64,000 nucleotides of DNA from Mytilus galloprovincialis (Eukaryota > Mollusca > Bivalvia > Mytilida > Mytilidae), in contig NC_134842.1 of assembly GCF_965363235.1 (NCBI RefSeq), forward strand, positions 2,445,112 to 2,509,111, given 5' to 3'. A model generated the notes under the pieces. The model saw nothing but the letters and a program-made list of their open reading frames with translations. It was not told the origin of the DNA and made no database searches. Positions within the stretch are counted from its first letter, which is position 1. Each line of letters begins with the position of its first letter. The position numbers and the translations under genes are program-made. This document shows positions 35,258 through 46,998 of the stretch, one piece after another.

Positions 35258-35767
35258 TTATCTGTCATATATGACACCATCGTTAGTAAGGTGACCGTTT
35301 TCAAATGGTCTATTTCCCTTGATCAAGTCTTTAAATCTACTATTGATAACCTCGTGTAAACCTTTTTCCATTTTCTTAATTGCAGCATCGTTTTCTTTTA
35401 TTGTCCTTGGAATCATTAATTGGTCCAATATAACTTTATCAAGACCTTTACTTTTTGCAATGTCATAAGCGGTTTGACCTTCAGAATTCTTCATACATTT
35501 TGACGCACCAAGTCGTATTAAATCGTTAAATTTGTTTTCCGTTGCACCTTAGTCAGCTGCGTAATGAAGAGGCGTATACCAGGTAGGACCTTTATGATCT
35601 CCCTTCACTGGAAGTCTGCTTGAATTTACAAGGTCGTCACTACTTTCAATCAATTTTATAAGATCTGACCATTGTCCAGTTTTTTCTAAATCGTCTATCT
35701 GTTGATGTAGTTTTATAACATCCTCTCTGAAGACATTTGTATATACGTTGTTCGGATAATACGCCAT
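35258..35767 (-). pseudogene. Broken copy of the ankyrin-repeat gene
   Basis: Inverted paralogue of 25428-26093. It starts MAYYPNNVYTNVFREDVIKL and matches along NSSRLPVKGDHKGPTWYTPL, MKNSEGQTAYDIAKSKGLDK and KKMEKGLHEVINSRFKDLIK. A TAA replaces a leucine codon in the ankyrin repeat (near 35550; HYAAD then stop). After LIKGN the reading departs from the intact gene because about 600 bp with the C-terminal third is missing. The acceptor-like TTGTTGTTGCAG before the ATG is kept. A transcribed pseudogene cannot be ruled out. Confidence 0.85.
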
Positions 35768-35945
35768 TATCTGCAACAACAAAACAAAATAAAAGCAAAG
35801 AGACTTTCTTATGTGAAATATCAGAATAATATTGATGCCGGCATACAAGGATGGTAGGGAGATATTTTTAAAGGATTAAAACAATATTTTACCTAATTTT
35901 TCATATCTTTTAAATGAGGTAAAATTTGATTAGTAGACTAACAAG

Positions 35946-36086
35946 ATATAAAAAAGAAGATGTGATATGATTGCCAATGAGACAACTATCCACAAAAGAC
36001 CAAAATGACGCAGACATTAACAACTATAGGTCACCGTACGGCCTTCAACAATGAGCAAAACCCATACCGCATAGTCAGCTATAATA
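35946..36086 (-). repeat. Dispersed mussel repeat, family 1 copy
   Basis: Contains GATTGCCAATGAGACAACTA, CACCGTACGGCCTTCAACAA and CATACCGCATAGTCAGCTAT, reverse complements of the family 1 landmarks at 1563. It lies just outside the right arm of the duplication. Confidence 0.75.
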
Positions 36087-36689
36087 GGCACCGATAAGAA
36101 AATGTATGTTTCATCATTTTACGTTATTTTGAACAGCAATTTCGTGTCATTCTTCATTTCAAAATGAATTGCATGAACTGTAACAAACATGATGACACAC
36201 GTTTTCGTAGGGGTGTTAAAGCGTTCACCTTGCGTATTAATTAAGGATGAGGCACTTCCGCACTTCATACAAAATGTATTTCGGTCAACGCTTTTACAAC
36301 CCAATGAAAAGAAACATTAAATTCTTAAATTAAAATTTAGACGAAATTTAAATTATAAATGTACGAAATAACAATGATGATTGTAATGATTTTATGGTCC
36401 TGGTCCTGCCAAGAATTAAATTGATAAGATTTATTTGGGGAATGGAGATGATATCACCTGTCTGAACTTTTGATGTTTCATTTCAATATTTATAAAATGT
36501 TTTTTTCTGTTACAATCATGATGTTTTGTTTTATGTGTACATGTACATGTCTTGCTGCCAATCAATGCCCCTTGATTGGAAAGATAAATATTCTTATTCT
36601 TATTGTTAATCTATTGTGGTTCAAACAGTCTAAAAAACCTAGCATTTAAGAATGAGCGAGTGCGGAGATCTAGTTTTAATTAGATTGAA

Positions 36690-36815
36690 ATTTGTAAAGT
36701 AAACCATTATAGGCCAAGTACAAGCACGGAGCTTTGGCTCACACCACAGAGCAAGCTATGAAGGTCCCCCAAAACACTAGTGTAAAACCATTCAAACGGG
36801 AAAACCAACTGTATA
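36690..36815 (-). repeat. Dispersed mussel repeat, family 2 copy
   Basis: TAAACCATTATAGGCCAAGT, ACGGAGCTTTGGCTCACACC, then ACCATTCAAACGGGAAAACC, reverse complement of the family at 22317. Confidence 0.75.
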
Positions 36816-36882
36816 ATATATATATATAAAAAACGAGAAACACTTATGAACCACATCAAAATTAAACTAAAACTACTGAACA

Positions 36883-37335
36883 TCAATTCATGTCTACCTG
36901 TGCGAATTTCAAACGCGCATTTTTACACCAGTACTCAAAACCCTCCTTCCTTGATAGGTGCATTTTACATAGACAAATAAAATCGTATAATATAATCAAA
37001 ATGAGGATGTTAATTTGATGTATGCCTTTTTGTGCTTCTTCGTTACATTTGCTGTTTTTACAGTGATAAAGATGATAACACAATGTTGACTGCAGTACCC
37101 CTATTTTTGACATTTTTAACTATTGTGTCTGTTTGTTTTGTTCACGCATCGGTGACAATATAAAGGAATGTGATACGACTGTCATACAAGTGAGAGGTTT
37201 AGCTAGCTATAAAACCAGGATCAATCCACCATTTACTACATAAGAAAATGCCTGTACCAAGTCAGGAATATGACAGTTGTTATCGATTCGTTTGATGTGT
37301 TTGAGCTTTTGATTTTGCCATTTGATTATGACTTA
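36883..37335 (-). repeat. Dispersed repeat family 6 copy with conserved short frame
   Basis: A 76-codon frame (36883-37113) with SKIGVLQSTLCYHL, QINILILIILYDFICLCKMH and GFEYWCKNARLKFA is nearly the same as a 101-codon frame at 54705-55010. The right part holds AAGTGAGAGGTTTAGCTAGC and CAAGTCAGGAATATGACAGT. The shared peptide may be coding in the parent element, or simply reflect a young repeat. Confidence 0.6.
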
Positions 37336-37425
37336 TATCTAGAAATTGACTATGAGGGTCGGTTGAAAACAAAACTTTACGACAAAAGAGATGATTTCAG
37401 CTTCCTAATTGTGTGAATTTTCATT
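37334..37425 (+). mobile_element. Fragment of a Penelope-like reverse transcriptase (fossil)
   Basis: A short frame reads LEIDYEGRLKTKLYDKRDDF, which I recognise from the C-terminal part of mussel Penelope-like reverse transcriptases. Only this piece remains here, between two family 6 fragments. Old and incomplete. Confidence 0.5.
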
Positions 37426-37439
37426 TTTAATCCAAGAGT

Positions 37440-37930
37440 TCCAAATGGTGAAGTTGAAATCATCACTTTGTAAATTTTACGGACGCCATCACGAGTTGTT
37501 TGGCCGTTATGGAATATCCGTTTCACAGATGATATCGGATATGTTCCTTATGTCGTAACTACAATCCCGTTCCCTTTTCACGAATGTGACCTACCAAATT
37601 AGACTATTTACCCCTATTTGTGACATTTTTACCTATTGTTTTTTTCACACATCGTTGTCAATATAATGGAATTTGATGCGACTGTCATAGAAGTGAGAGG
37701 TTTAGCTAGCTTTTAAACCAGGTTCAATCTACCATTTTCTACATTTGAAAATGGCTGTACCAAGTCCGGAATATGACAGTTCTTGTCCATTCGTTTTTGA
37801 TGCGTTTTGTTATTTGATTTTGCCATGTTATTATGGACTTTCCGAATTGATGTTCCTCTGAGTTCAGTATTTTTGTGATTTTACTTTTTCCTCGCTGTGT
37901 TTTATTGTTTTTTTTCCTTTTTATTACCAA
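37440..37930 (-). repeat. Family 5 fragment followed by second family 6 fragment
   Basis: 37440-37610 matches the inner half of the 33740 element in reverse (TTACGGACGCCATCACGAGT, GATATCGGATATGTTCCTTA). 37610-37930 matches the family 6 tail (AAGTGAGAGGTTTAGCTAGC, AATATGACAGTTCTTGTCCA), also found reversed at 54500-54780. Confidence 0.6.
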
Positions 37931-38548
37931 GAATAGAAGAAGATTACTTTTTAATTTGACAGTGTTGCTGCAGTGCTGTATCTTTGAAGCATACCAACAT
38001 CTTGTATGTTAAGATAATTCAGTGAAATAAAACAGCATTTATAATTTAATTTTATTAATATAACGAAACAGTATATATAAGTAAATTTTATTAATAAAAC
38101 AAAACAATAAAACAACTTGACAAATACCAACGATAATTGTTAATTTAATTATTGCTTTGACACGATTAAGGCATATAGAGCCCTTGAGATCATTATACAA
38201 CAAATCATTCTATATCAAGCTTGTACACTACTCACTACTAATTAAACATTTTCTGGTTTTATGCAGCTAAGTATCATTATGTATACTTGTGTAGATGGTT
38301 ACGGTGGTTTTACTATTTCTAGATCTAATTTTACTATTTGAACTATTCTAAATAACTATAGTTGATAAGCTCATCAGCAGTAATTTATACGGAATTCTAT
38401 GTGAATGACTTCTCAATTTTTCATACACATTTATACCCTCTAGTAGAGCTTACATCCATTTCAACATCTTCAAGGTTAGTTATTTGGAGTTCGGTTGTCT
38501 TTTGTTTTATGCTTTAGTCTTTCCTAATAACGCCCGAGAGTATATCGA

Positions 38549-41500
38549 TTACGGCATTATGTCGCGACTTTTCATGTCTGTAAATCGTGAAAGAACTGGA
38601 CAAAACATGGCTAGGCACGTCCCTGTTACAGCGAGTACAAAACTCCAGCCTATAGAGCAATCGTAGGCCTGATACATGACGGACTTAGATCCACAGTATT
38701 GTCTTATAAACGATGACCCAAACCCTAGTGGGTAAATAAATAACCCTGCAATCATTACTAGGACTGAAATAGAGAAAACATTAGCACATTATCAATATGG
38801 AATAGGACAGGATAATGGACAATACAAAATATAAATTTGATCACAGACATAAGCATTAAGTTAACATGTTTCCTTGTCTGTTTTAAATTTTCGTTGTTTC
38901 TAGACTTATTTTATTCATTTCTCAATAGGTTTTATTGGCTTTCTTTTAGTTGTTGTACAATTGTAGTTTTCCTGCTTTTGTTTTTTCTTTCTTTTATTTG
39001 TATGTTGAGTTGATTTGGGATTTAATATGGTGTCTTTTTTTTCTGTGTGTGCGTTAATATGAAGACAAGCAAATCTTAAATCCAGAAACAAAAACACAAA
39101 CATAAAAGTGAACACTCGAGGACTCCAATCTTGGTTATTTGGTTTCTTGTCACTGGAGCTTATTTAACTTCAGTTAAATTCGAATCAAGAGCAGAACGTT
39201 TGTTCTAATTCATTAACAATCTGAGATCCTGTCATTTTTATATATGTGTTTTATTGCTTGTTTTGACTTCATTTGAATTTCCTTCCAAATTTTGGAAATG
39301 AATAATTTTACACAAGATAGAATTTCTCATATCCGGTTGTGAAGCAATGCAGCATCTACCGTTTCTGTTTTATTGATTAGAATAATTGATAGTGCCCGGA
39401 TGTGTATGTTTCTGTTCATTTGTTGTATTGTTATTAAATTAGCAAAATTTTAAGCCCTTTTGTTCAACCAATTCAAAACACACATTTCCTACACCACCAC
39501 CCTTCCAACCGACACCCAAATTTAAATGACTTTAAAGCTATTTTATCGGCTCAATGTGTTTTAATCCAAATGTTAGAGACAAGGTGCAAGTCGCCAATAT
39601 ATGAATCAAACTTTGCTGCATGTATCTGGGGTATACTTTATTTAGAGTTCTATTGGATAGATGCGTTCAACAAAGTCACATGTATCTGAGGTATCCTTTA
39701 TTTAGAGTTCTTTTGAATAGATGCGTTCAACAAATTCACATGTATCTGGGGTATCCTTTATTTCAAGTTCTATTGCGATAGATGCGTTAAAAAAGTCACA
39801 TGTATCTGGGGAATCCTTTATTTCAAGTTCTATTGCGATATATGCGTTTAACAAAGTTACATGTAGATGGGGTATCCTTTATTTCGAGTTCTATTGGATA
39901 AATGCGTTCAACAAAGTCACATGTATCTAGGTTATCCTTTATTTCGAGTTCTATTGAATAGAAGCGTTCAATAAAGTCACAAAGTCTGAGTCATCATCTA
40001 TATAGCAGATAGTAAAGATCAAGATAATGCTATTGTCAAATTTATTTTCTCTACTATTTGATGTTCATACAATCATGAAAACTATAGTCTGATAACGTGT
40101 AACAAGCATTGCCAGTAAAACGTTATCTGTGTGATACATGATATATGAACTATAAGATATGTTTTACATAAAACTAAATATCTTGTAAATACTGACACGG
40201 GTTACACCATTCAAACGTTATAAATCAGCGATCGTAAGAGGGTTAATGATGAGAGTGAAAAAACTGTCACTGAGTGATGCAGTATGTATGTTTTTTTTTA
40301 TATTCACATAACTGCCATTCTCTGTTGCAAGGTTTTGCATGTCAAGTTGTATTTGTTTTTTAATGTTGGTTTTTTTTAACAAATAATCTGTAGTAGCCCA
40401 GACACTATGTTCTGTTTGAGCCATTTTGATCTTTCTGACAAGCGATAAATTTTAACTATCTGAAAAACACTTTGTCGAGATGGATAGCAGAACAAGTATG
40501 AATTACTGTTGACGCAGGGTATGCATGTCTGCCATGAGCTTCTGAATAGGTATTGTCTTATTTGCATTAAATCAAACTTAAAGAGGCGGGAATACCAATG
40601 GGACAATGAACTTTCAAATGTCAATGTTCTTTTTTCGCGAGTAAATGTAAAAACGATTCTCAATATTAAGTAAGATGTAACTGTGGTGTTACTATCTATG
40701 TAAATATTGCATGTTATATAATACCAATCTATAATCATTTTCTTATAATGTAACACTCAAACAAACAAGTAAACATCAATCATAGAAGACATGCAATATT
40801 ACAATATGAAAAATATACCTTATTATAGAAATCTAGATTACATAATACTGAGAGTAATCACCGTTCCAAGTGTTGTTTACCGACTAAAAAATCATTTATC
40901 AAAGACTCAACTTAAAGGCTTATATTGTGGCTTTACTTGTTCTTCGGTTCCTTACTCTATGTTTTAAACATTTCTGAGGTGAGAAAAACAAATCAAATGT
41001 TGTGGTTAAAATATTGAATGTATTTTTTCTTTATGCATGAGAGATTTAAGTGTGTTTGTCACATATTTGTCATAAATCATTATTAATTTTAGAATATTTT
41101 TTTTTATATATACTGTAACAGATTGCCAAAAACTAAACGGTTGATTTGCTTGACGTGTGTCGGATGTATAAATGCGCAGCCACGTGTAGTCGGAATTGGG
41201 ACTCAAAATCGATGCCGTTTGGGATGGATTCAATAATCTTTATGAAAATAAGGTGATGCGTTGTGAGACAACAGAGTTCATCTGAAGTGATTATAAGCAA
41301 TTATGGGTCACTGTGCGGCCTTCAACCATGATAAACACGCAGGCCGTAAAGTTGGCTATAAAATGTCACGACGTGAAAACTATGAAATATGTCAAACGAG
41401 ACAGGAGCTTGTATTCTTCCGGTTGATTTAATTAATTGGCGATAAATCAAACTTTAATCCTTTTGCTGACTATAACCTAACTTTATGAACTGTGTAACAA

Positions 41501-44500
41501 CGTTATTTTATATCTTTACGTGCTTGAAATTCAATTGCTAATTACTATTGATAGAGCTCTTTTATATTTCAAAGGACTCCAATTATTAAAACTCCTTTAT
41601 CAAACAGTTCAGTCCATTGTAAAACAAATAAATAGATTATTGTAAAAACGCTGTAATGACATTGATTAACTAATAGATTTAGGTCGTAATAACGGAAAAT
41701 GGAGCAGGATATAAAGAATTCATAAGCAAAACAAAACAATGCAACGTTCACTTGTATTCTGACATCTCATTTGTGATCAAAGTATTTAATCATTCCATTA
41801 AAACTCAGCGAACTGTTACACACACACGTTGGGTTTTAAATGGAGAAGAGAGAGACCCCCAAAAGATTATCCCCTCCAAATGTCCTCCTCCAAACTCAAA
41901 TTGTAGGAAATTCTCATTTCTAAGCATAAGACAAAAAATCTGAAATAAAAAAGGTTCATTCTGTTTACTGAAGTTAAGGTTGCACACCAACTAACCTCAC
42001 ATACTCAATCAGCGCCTTATTTTCAAACACAACACTATTGAGTGTAAAACAAACAGATGATAAGACAATAACCATTTTTCATTTAAATTAAGTGCTATTT
42101 TCACCGTGAAAAAGGTATAATTATAGTTCATCTTTGTTTTTTTATCATATTATTTTTTCTTAAGTTTCAAAAATCCCAAATTCAAGACATTGTTAATCTA
42201 TTTATCATAAATCTACCGCACGTGTTATTGTGTTATTAAGCACATACCTCGTGTGCCATATTGTTGTCAGTAAATATCATGACTACCTCACGTGTGTCAG
42301 TGAGTATCTACCTCACGTGTAAATTGTGTCAGTGAGTATCTACTTCAAGTATAAATTGTTCCGTGAACATCTACCTCACTTGCAAAAAGTGTCAGTTAGT
42401 TTCTACCTCACGCGTAAAATGTGTCAGTAAATATCTACCACACGAACCAATTGTGTCAGTAAGTATCAACCTCACACGAAAAGTGTGTCAGTAAGTATAA
42501 ATTTAACGTGTAAATAATGTCAGTAATTATTAACCTTACGTGTAAATTTTGTCAGTGAGTATCTGCTTTATGTGTAAATTGTGTCAGTAAAGTCCAAGTG
42601 TAATTCGTGTCAGTAAATATCTACCACACGTGTAAATTAATTATTATTCAGGACAGTATCTATCTCACGCACAAGGTGTTTCCTTATATACGAATGAACT
42701 GTGTATGTAAGTATCGTCTTAACATAGAATGTTAGAACATAAAACTCCTCTCCATTAATTGTGTTTATTTCAAAACCATTAAATTTGATTATTTTCATAT
42801 GAAAATCGTTAATCTACACGAGACTCTACAATATTGTCAAATCTTAATAAGATACCGGTAATGTTTTTGCATTTCCAATTTAACAAATGGTACAATTTTA
42901 CAACACTTTGCCACGAAAACCTTCCCTTGGCAATGATTACAGAAACATATCATAATGCTGATGTTAACAGCTAGTTAAGTAATTGCTGTTACAATTGAAT
43001 GACAAAAACGTAGACAATTCGCTGTAGCAAATTGTTGTGTTAACGATATTGTGAAAAAAATATATTACATTAATAAAATTGTTATCTCATGCGTTGTGTA
43101 ACATCTTCTAGATATTATTTGTTTTTCTTGCAATCCGATAAACTAGATACATATTGACATGTATATACAATATCAAATGGCAGTTATTTGATCTTATTAA
43201 GGTCAACCGATGTTTCTATGACTTTCTCTCCAATTTTCCTTTAAAGCAGTGGTAATATCATGAGTAATTGTTTTGGGTTATGTTTACTCCATCCACAAGA
43301 TTACATTATTTGTCTGGGTGTTTACAACGTTAATGTGTAACTGGTACCATGTGAATTGTCTAACAGACCTGTTTTACTTTAATGTAACATTCAATTGAAA
43401 AATTGATGCCTAGGCTTCGAATAGGACTTTGGATCTAGACTGAGTGATTACTCAGTGAAAAGTAATTTGAATGATTACTTATAACGTATTTTCGAGAATG
43501 TGATGTTCTTTAGTTAGTCTGATTGTAGAGTATTGTGCTGCTTATGGGTACAAAGAAAATGCATGTGTATTAAATATGTTTAGCACAAATCACATATAGG
43601 TTTCTACACATTCAATAATTCGGTAATTAGCTGTGACCATTGTAGCAATATATAAACCATAACAGTAACGGTTTTGCAACCTTTCTGATACAAACAGGCC
43701 ATTGTTGTTTGTTTTTGGGTTACAAATTTGGTTTTCGTTTATTATTTTTTTTACATACATAAGGCCGTTAGTTTTTCTAGTTTGAGGTTTTTTCATTTGT
43801 CATTTTGGGGAATTTCATAGCTAACAGCGCGGTATGGGCTTTGCTCATTGTTGAAGGTCATACTGTCATATGTTTGTTAACTACTGTGTCATTTGGTTGT
43901 TTGATTAGCAATAATGCCATATTAATTTTGTTTATATATATCCTGCCATATCTGTAACCATTCTGACAACCTTCAGCTAGGACATATGACTATAAACGTT
44001 ACTGAGAACTAACCTGCTACAAATTGTACATAACCTGCTATAACTGTAACAGCCCTTATAACTTACCTGCTACAAACTGTACATATCCTGCCATAACTGT
44101 AACAGTCCTAGCAACTTACCTGGTACAATAAAATTAACGGTACCAATTTTCTTGCACCAGATGCGCATTTCGACAATACATGTCTCTTCAGACTGTACAT
44201 CACCTGCCATAACTGTAACAGCCCTAACAACTTACCTGCTACAAACTGTACATATCCCGCCATAACTGTAACCGTCCTAACAACATCACATGGTATACAC
44301 GATGTACATACAGCTAAGAATGCTCCACATGAAAGTAGTACACATCCTGCTCCATATAAAACACACGCCGCCTGCCAAGCTCCAGACGGTAAGTTTCCCA
44401 AATTGAAATATCCACCATAAAACTCACATTCCTGTTTTAAGTTTCCTCCGGGAAATACTGTTCGTGATAAACACAAACTTATCATTCCAAACGTATCTAA

Positions 44501-44605
44501 CAGATTGGAACCAACAAGCCACACAGGCTGAACGAATGCATACGTAGTTAAACCGGAAACCAGAACTGACAGAAAAGCCCAGATTATTAGAACGGGTGAT
44601 ATCAT
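38549..44605 (-). CDS. LHFPL: LHFPL-family tetraspan membrane protein, two coding exons
   Basis: Coding exon 1 runs 44605 to 44236 and coding exon 2 runs 38763 to 38549, joined by a 5.47-kb GT..AG phase 1 intron (donor GTAAGTTG; acceptor TCTATTTCAG). The product is 194 residues. The first ATG is preceded by an in-frame TAA ten codons upstream. Four hydrophobic segments: residues about 4-25 (IIWAFLSVLVSGLTTYAFVQ), about 78-100 (ACVLYGAGCVLLSCGAFLAV), about 112-135 (GYVQF...MIAGLFIYPLGFGS) and the last near IGWSFVLAVTGTCLAMFC. Family marks: QPVWLV, ECEFYGGYFNLGNLPSGAWQ, YPLGFGSSFI, and cysteines before the last helix. LHFPL proteins are claudin-superfamily tetraspans; some vertebrate members assist mechanotransduction or GABA-A receptor complexes. 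Which subfamily this is cannot be told. Confidence 0.88.
39617..39990 (+). repeat. 60-bp minisatellite in the LHFPL intron
   Basis: Six or more copies with landmarks TCACATGTATCTGGGGTATC, TTTATTTCAAGTTCTATTG and GATAGATGCGTTCAACAAAG. The period of 60 keeps some frames open. Confidence 0.85.
42256..42690 (+). repeat. ~36-bp minisatellite in the LHFPL intron
   Basis: About twelve imperfect units of the type TGTGTCAGTAAGTATCTACC plus TCACGTGTAAAT. Spacing varies by a few bases. Confidence 0.85.
43764..43930 (+). repeat. Dispersed mussel repeat, family 1 copy
   Basis: GGCCGTTAGTTTTTCTAGTT, GCGGTATGGGCTTTGCTCAT, GTTGAAGGTCATACTGTCAT. Its tail is diverged from the family consensus. It lies in the LHFPL intron. 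Confidence 0.7.
43936..44285 (-). repeat. Tandem array repeating the LHFPL exon end and splice donor
   Basis: A ~53-bp unit, in gene orientation GTTACAGTTATGGCAGGATA then TGTACAGTTTGTAGCAG, then a donor GTAAGTT, recurs about five times. The exon 1 end (donor at 44235) is the outermost copy; further donor-bearing copies lie at about 44118, 44065 and 44012. One copy is interrupted (about 44130-44185) by a fragment of a dispersed repeat with TTGCACCAGATGCGCATTTC. Confidence 0.8.
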
Positions 44606-44639
44606 GTCCTTAGTAAGATCATCGTTGGCTTGTTACATC

Positions 44640-46130
44640 ATCGAACAATTATTCCATATTCTAGAAAGTAAATTGAGCAATTATTACATCACTAACAAAG
44701 TATAATGAGCAATTAGTATATAGTCTATAAAGTGTATGTATTAAGAATGCATCTTTCTGAATACACGAATCAAATGTTGTATGTACAATATTATAATGTT
44801 AATATGCCATATTTGTACAATAAAAAAAGTACGTCATTGTTAAATCAAACAAAGCAAAGTGACGATTCCCCAACCATCCCACGTGCTTATTCCCCAATCA
44901 TACTACAGATCAATACAATTGTTACATTTTCCCCAGTAATCCTGAGCCTAGCTGTTGATTCACATTATATGTAGTCTGTGTTCGATTATCAACGAGGAAT
45001 AGATGATAGCATTAATGGAATCTAAAGTAAAGATCGCTATTTCAGCCTCATGTTTTCTACTTTAAATACAGAGACATTGTATAGAGTACGGATTATTAAA
45101 GAATGATAAATGTTTTACGTTTGCATAAGAATGTTATATCTTGTTTGGTAATTCAGCAATCTGATAGACAGATTGAGTTATAATGGAGATATATGGTTTG
45201 ATATGCTTTAAAATACAATTATTCTGGGAAAAACGAAGTCTGTGTAATCAGGCAATCTTAAATTAAAAGTTCGATAAAGTCTCCAAGCGATTGTATAGAC
45301 GGCATGATTCTGTAAATAGAGGTCGCGGGCTTTCTAGCGACTAATGTCTAGCAACGAAAAGTTTTGTTCACATATTCTTCATACGTAATCAAACAAAATG
45401 GCATTTTTAAACAGAGGGGTCCATGAACTCGTTTTCAAGTTAGATAAGTGTGAATGATAAAAATCATTCGAAAGCTGCATCTTTTCCCGATAAGTCATAG
45501 TTTGACGTCGCTAAAATAACAATTTACATTAGCAACGTCATTACCTCCCCTGTAACTGTATTGTATGCCCTTAATGTTCATATTGCGTTAATATATTCTC
45601 GTCCTGAATATGCATTTGATTTGCCGCCGGACACAAACATTTATCGATCGCCTCTAATTGGCAATACCATATTAAATATCGTTGGCGTTTTCTTCAATTC
45701 TAAGATTTCATTTGATATATTGGGCTTTATCCCTACAATTTGATTTGACTCTAGGACTTTTTTACATTTAAGCCTTTTCATTATGTGTTAATTTGATTTA
45801 AATTGCTAGTCCTTCACATATGGTATTGTAAATTAGAGTTAGTTTTCACATAACAGTGCTAAGTAAATTGACTTTGATAATTTCCAGCTATATTAAGAAG
45901 AATAATTATACGTCCCTGGGAGAATGCAATAACTACCTATAAACAGTAATTGCATTTACGTGAATAACAGTAAAACAGTCAACAAGTTTCCCAGAGGTCG
46001 TCTATCTACAAGTGATTCTTTATCAGTATTGATTGGCGCATTGATAAAGTTTCTTATTGGCATCTTGAGAAGAAATTTGATTTGTCTAGAGATCTGTAAA
46101 TCTTCAATCATATTAAATCAACTATATAAA
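44640..46130. other. Upstream flank of the LHFPL gene
   Basis: AT-rich with no supported exon. A promoter or 5' exon for the - strand LHFPL gene should lie here or further right, but no TATA box and exon pair is convincing. Confidence 0.35.
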
Positions 46131-46137
46131 TAAAATT

Positions 46138-46260
46138 GAGAATGGAAATGGGAAATGTGTCAAAGAGACAACAACCCGACTATAGAGTAGACAACAGCAG
46201 AAAGTCACCAACAGGTCTTCAATGCAGCGAGAAATTCCCGCACCCGGATGCGTTCTTCAG
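46138..46260 (-). repeat. Dispersed repeat family 3 copy
   Basis: AAATTGAGAATGGAAATGGG, TGTCAAAGAGACAACAACCC, AGAAAGTCACCAACAGGTCT, then GCGAGAAATTCCCGCACCCG, a longer 5' part than other copies. Confidence 0.7.
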
Positions 46261-46335
46261 CTTGCTCATAAACAAATATATATAAGACTAAAAAAGGCCA
46301 GAGGCTCCTGACTTGGGAAAGGCGCAAAAATGCAA

Positions 46336-46525
46336 TACGTTAGTTTTCTCGTTTGAATTGTTTTACATTGTCTTATCGGGGCCTTTTATAGCTGACTATG
46401 CGGTATGGGCTTTGCTCATAGTTGAAGGCCGTACGGTGACCTATAGTTGTTAGTGTCTGTGTCATTTTGGTCTTTTGTGGATAGTTGTCTCATTAGCAAT
46501 CATACCACATCTTCTTTTTTATATA
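46336..46525 (+). repeat. Dispersed mussel repeat, family 1 copy (well preserved)
   Basis: TACGTTAGTTTTCTCGTTTG, GCTGACTATGCGGTATGGGC, GAAGGCCGTACGGTGACCTA, TGGATAGTTGTCTCATTAGC and a T-rich end. It directly abuts the right-hand end of the Penelope-like fossil. Confidence 0.8.
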
Positions 46526-46998
46526 CCACTATGTTCATATATTTTATTACAATAGTTTATGATAAGCTCTTTAATAGTAGTTAATGAACTAGTTAAGATC
46601 ATTGAAAGATTAGTTGTAAAACACTTACTAGAGGCCGAGATGAAACGATATTTAAATGGTTTCTTATGTAGTTTAGGTAGCCAATACATAGTAGGGACCT
46701 TCAAATGTCCAGAAGAAGCCTTAAGCTTTGATGTGGTTGTGATATGCTTGTTTCTATATGACTCTTTGTGGAGCGGATGGACTTGAATGTAGATGAATTT
46801 AAAATTTCATTTTTAAGAACGTCCGTGTAGTATTTACGCCATACTACCACCACATTGTTGGCTGCTTTGTCGGCCGGTACAAACACAAAAAGCTTTGAAA
46901 GTATTTGAAGTTTATTTCTTATTCTTGAAATTGGTCTATTATGTACTCTATTATTTACTTCTAAATTATTTTCAAAATGTGATATTCTCTTATCTACC

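Larger units (their letters stand above)
33410..35850 (-). repeat. Right arm of the large inverted segmental duplication
   Basis: Reverse complement of 25363-28215. Relative to the left arm it lacks about 600 bp (the end of the ankyrin gene and its 3' flank). It carries two insertions of its own (33740-34142 and 34940-35025). Confidence 0.85.
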
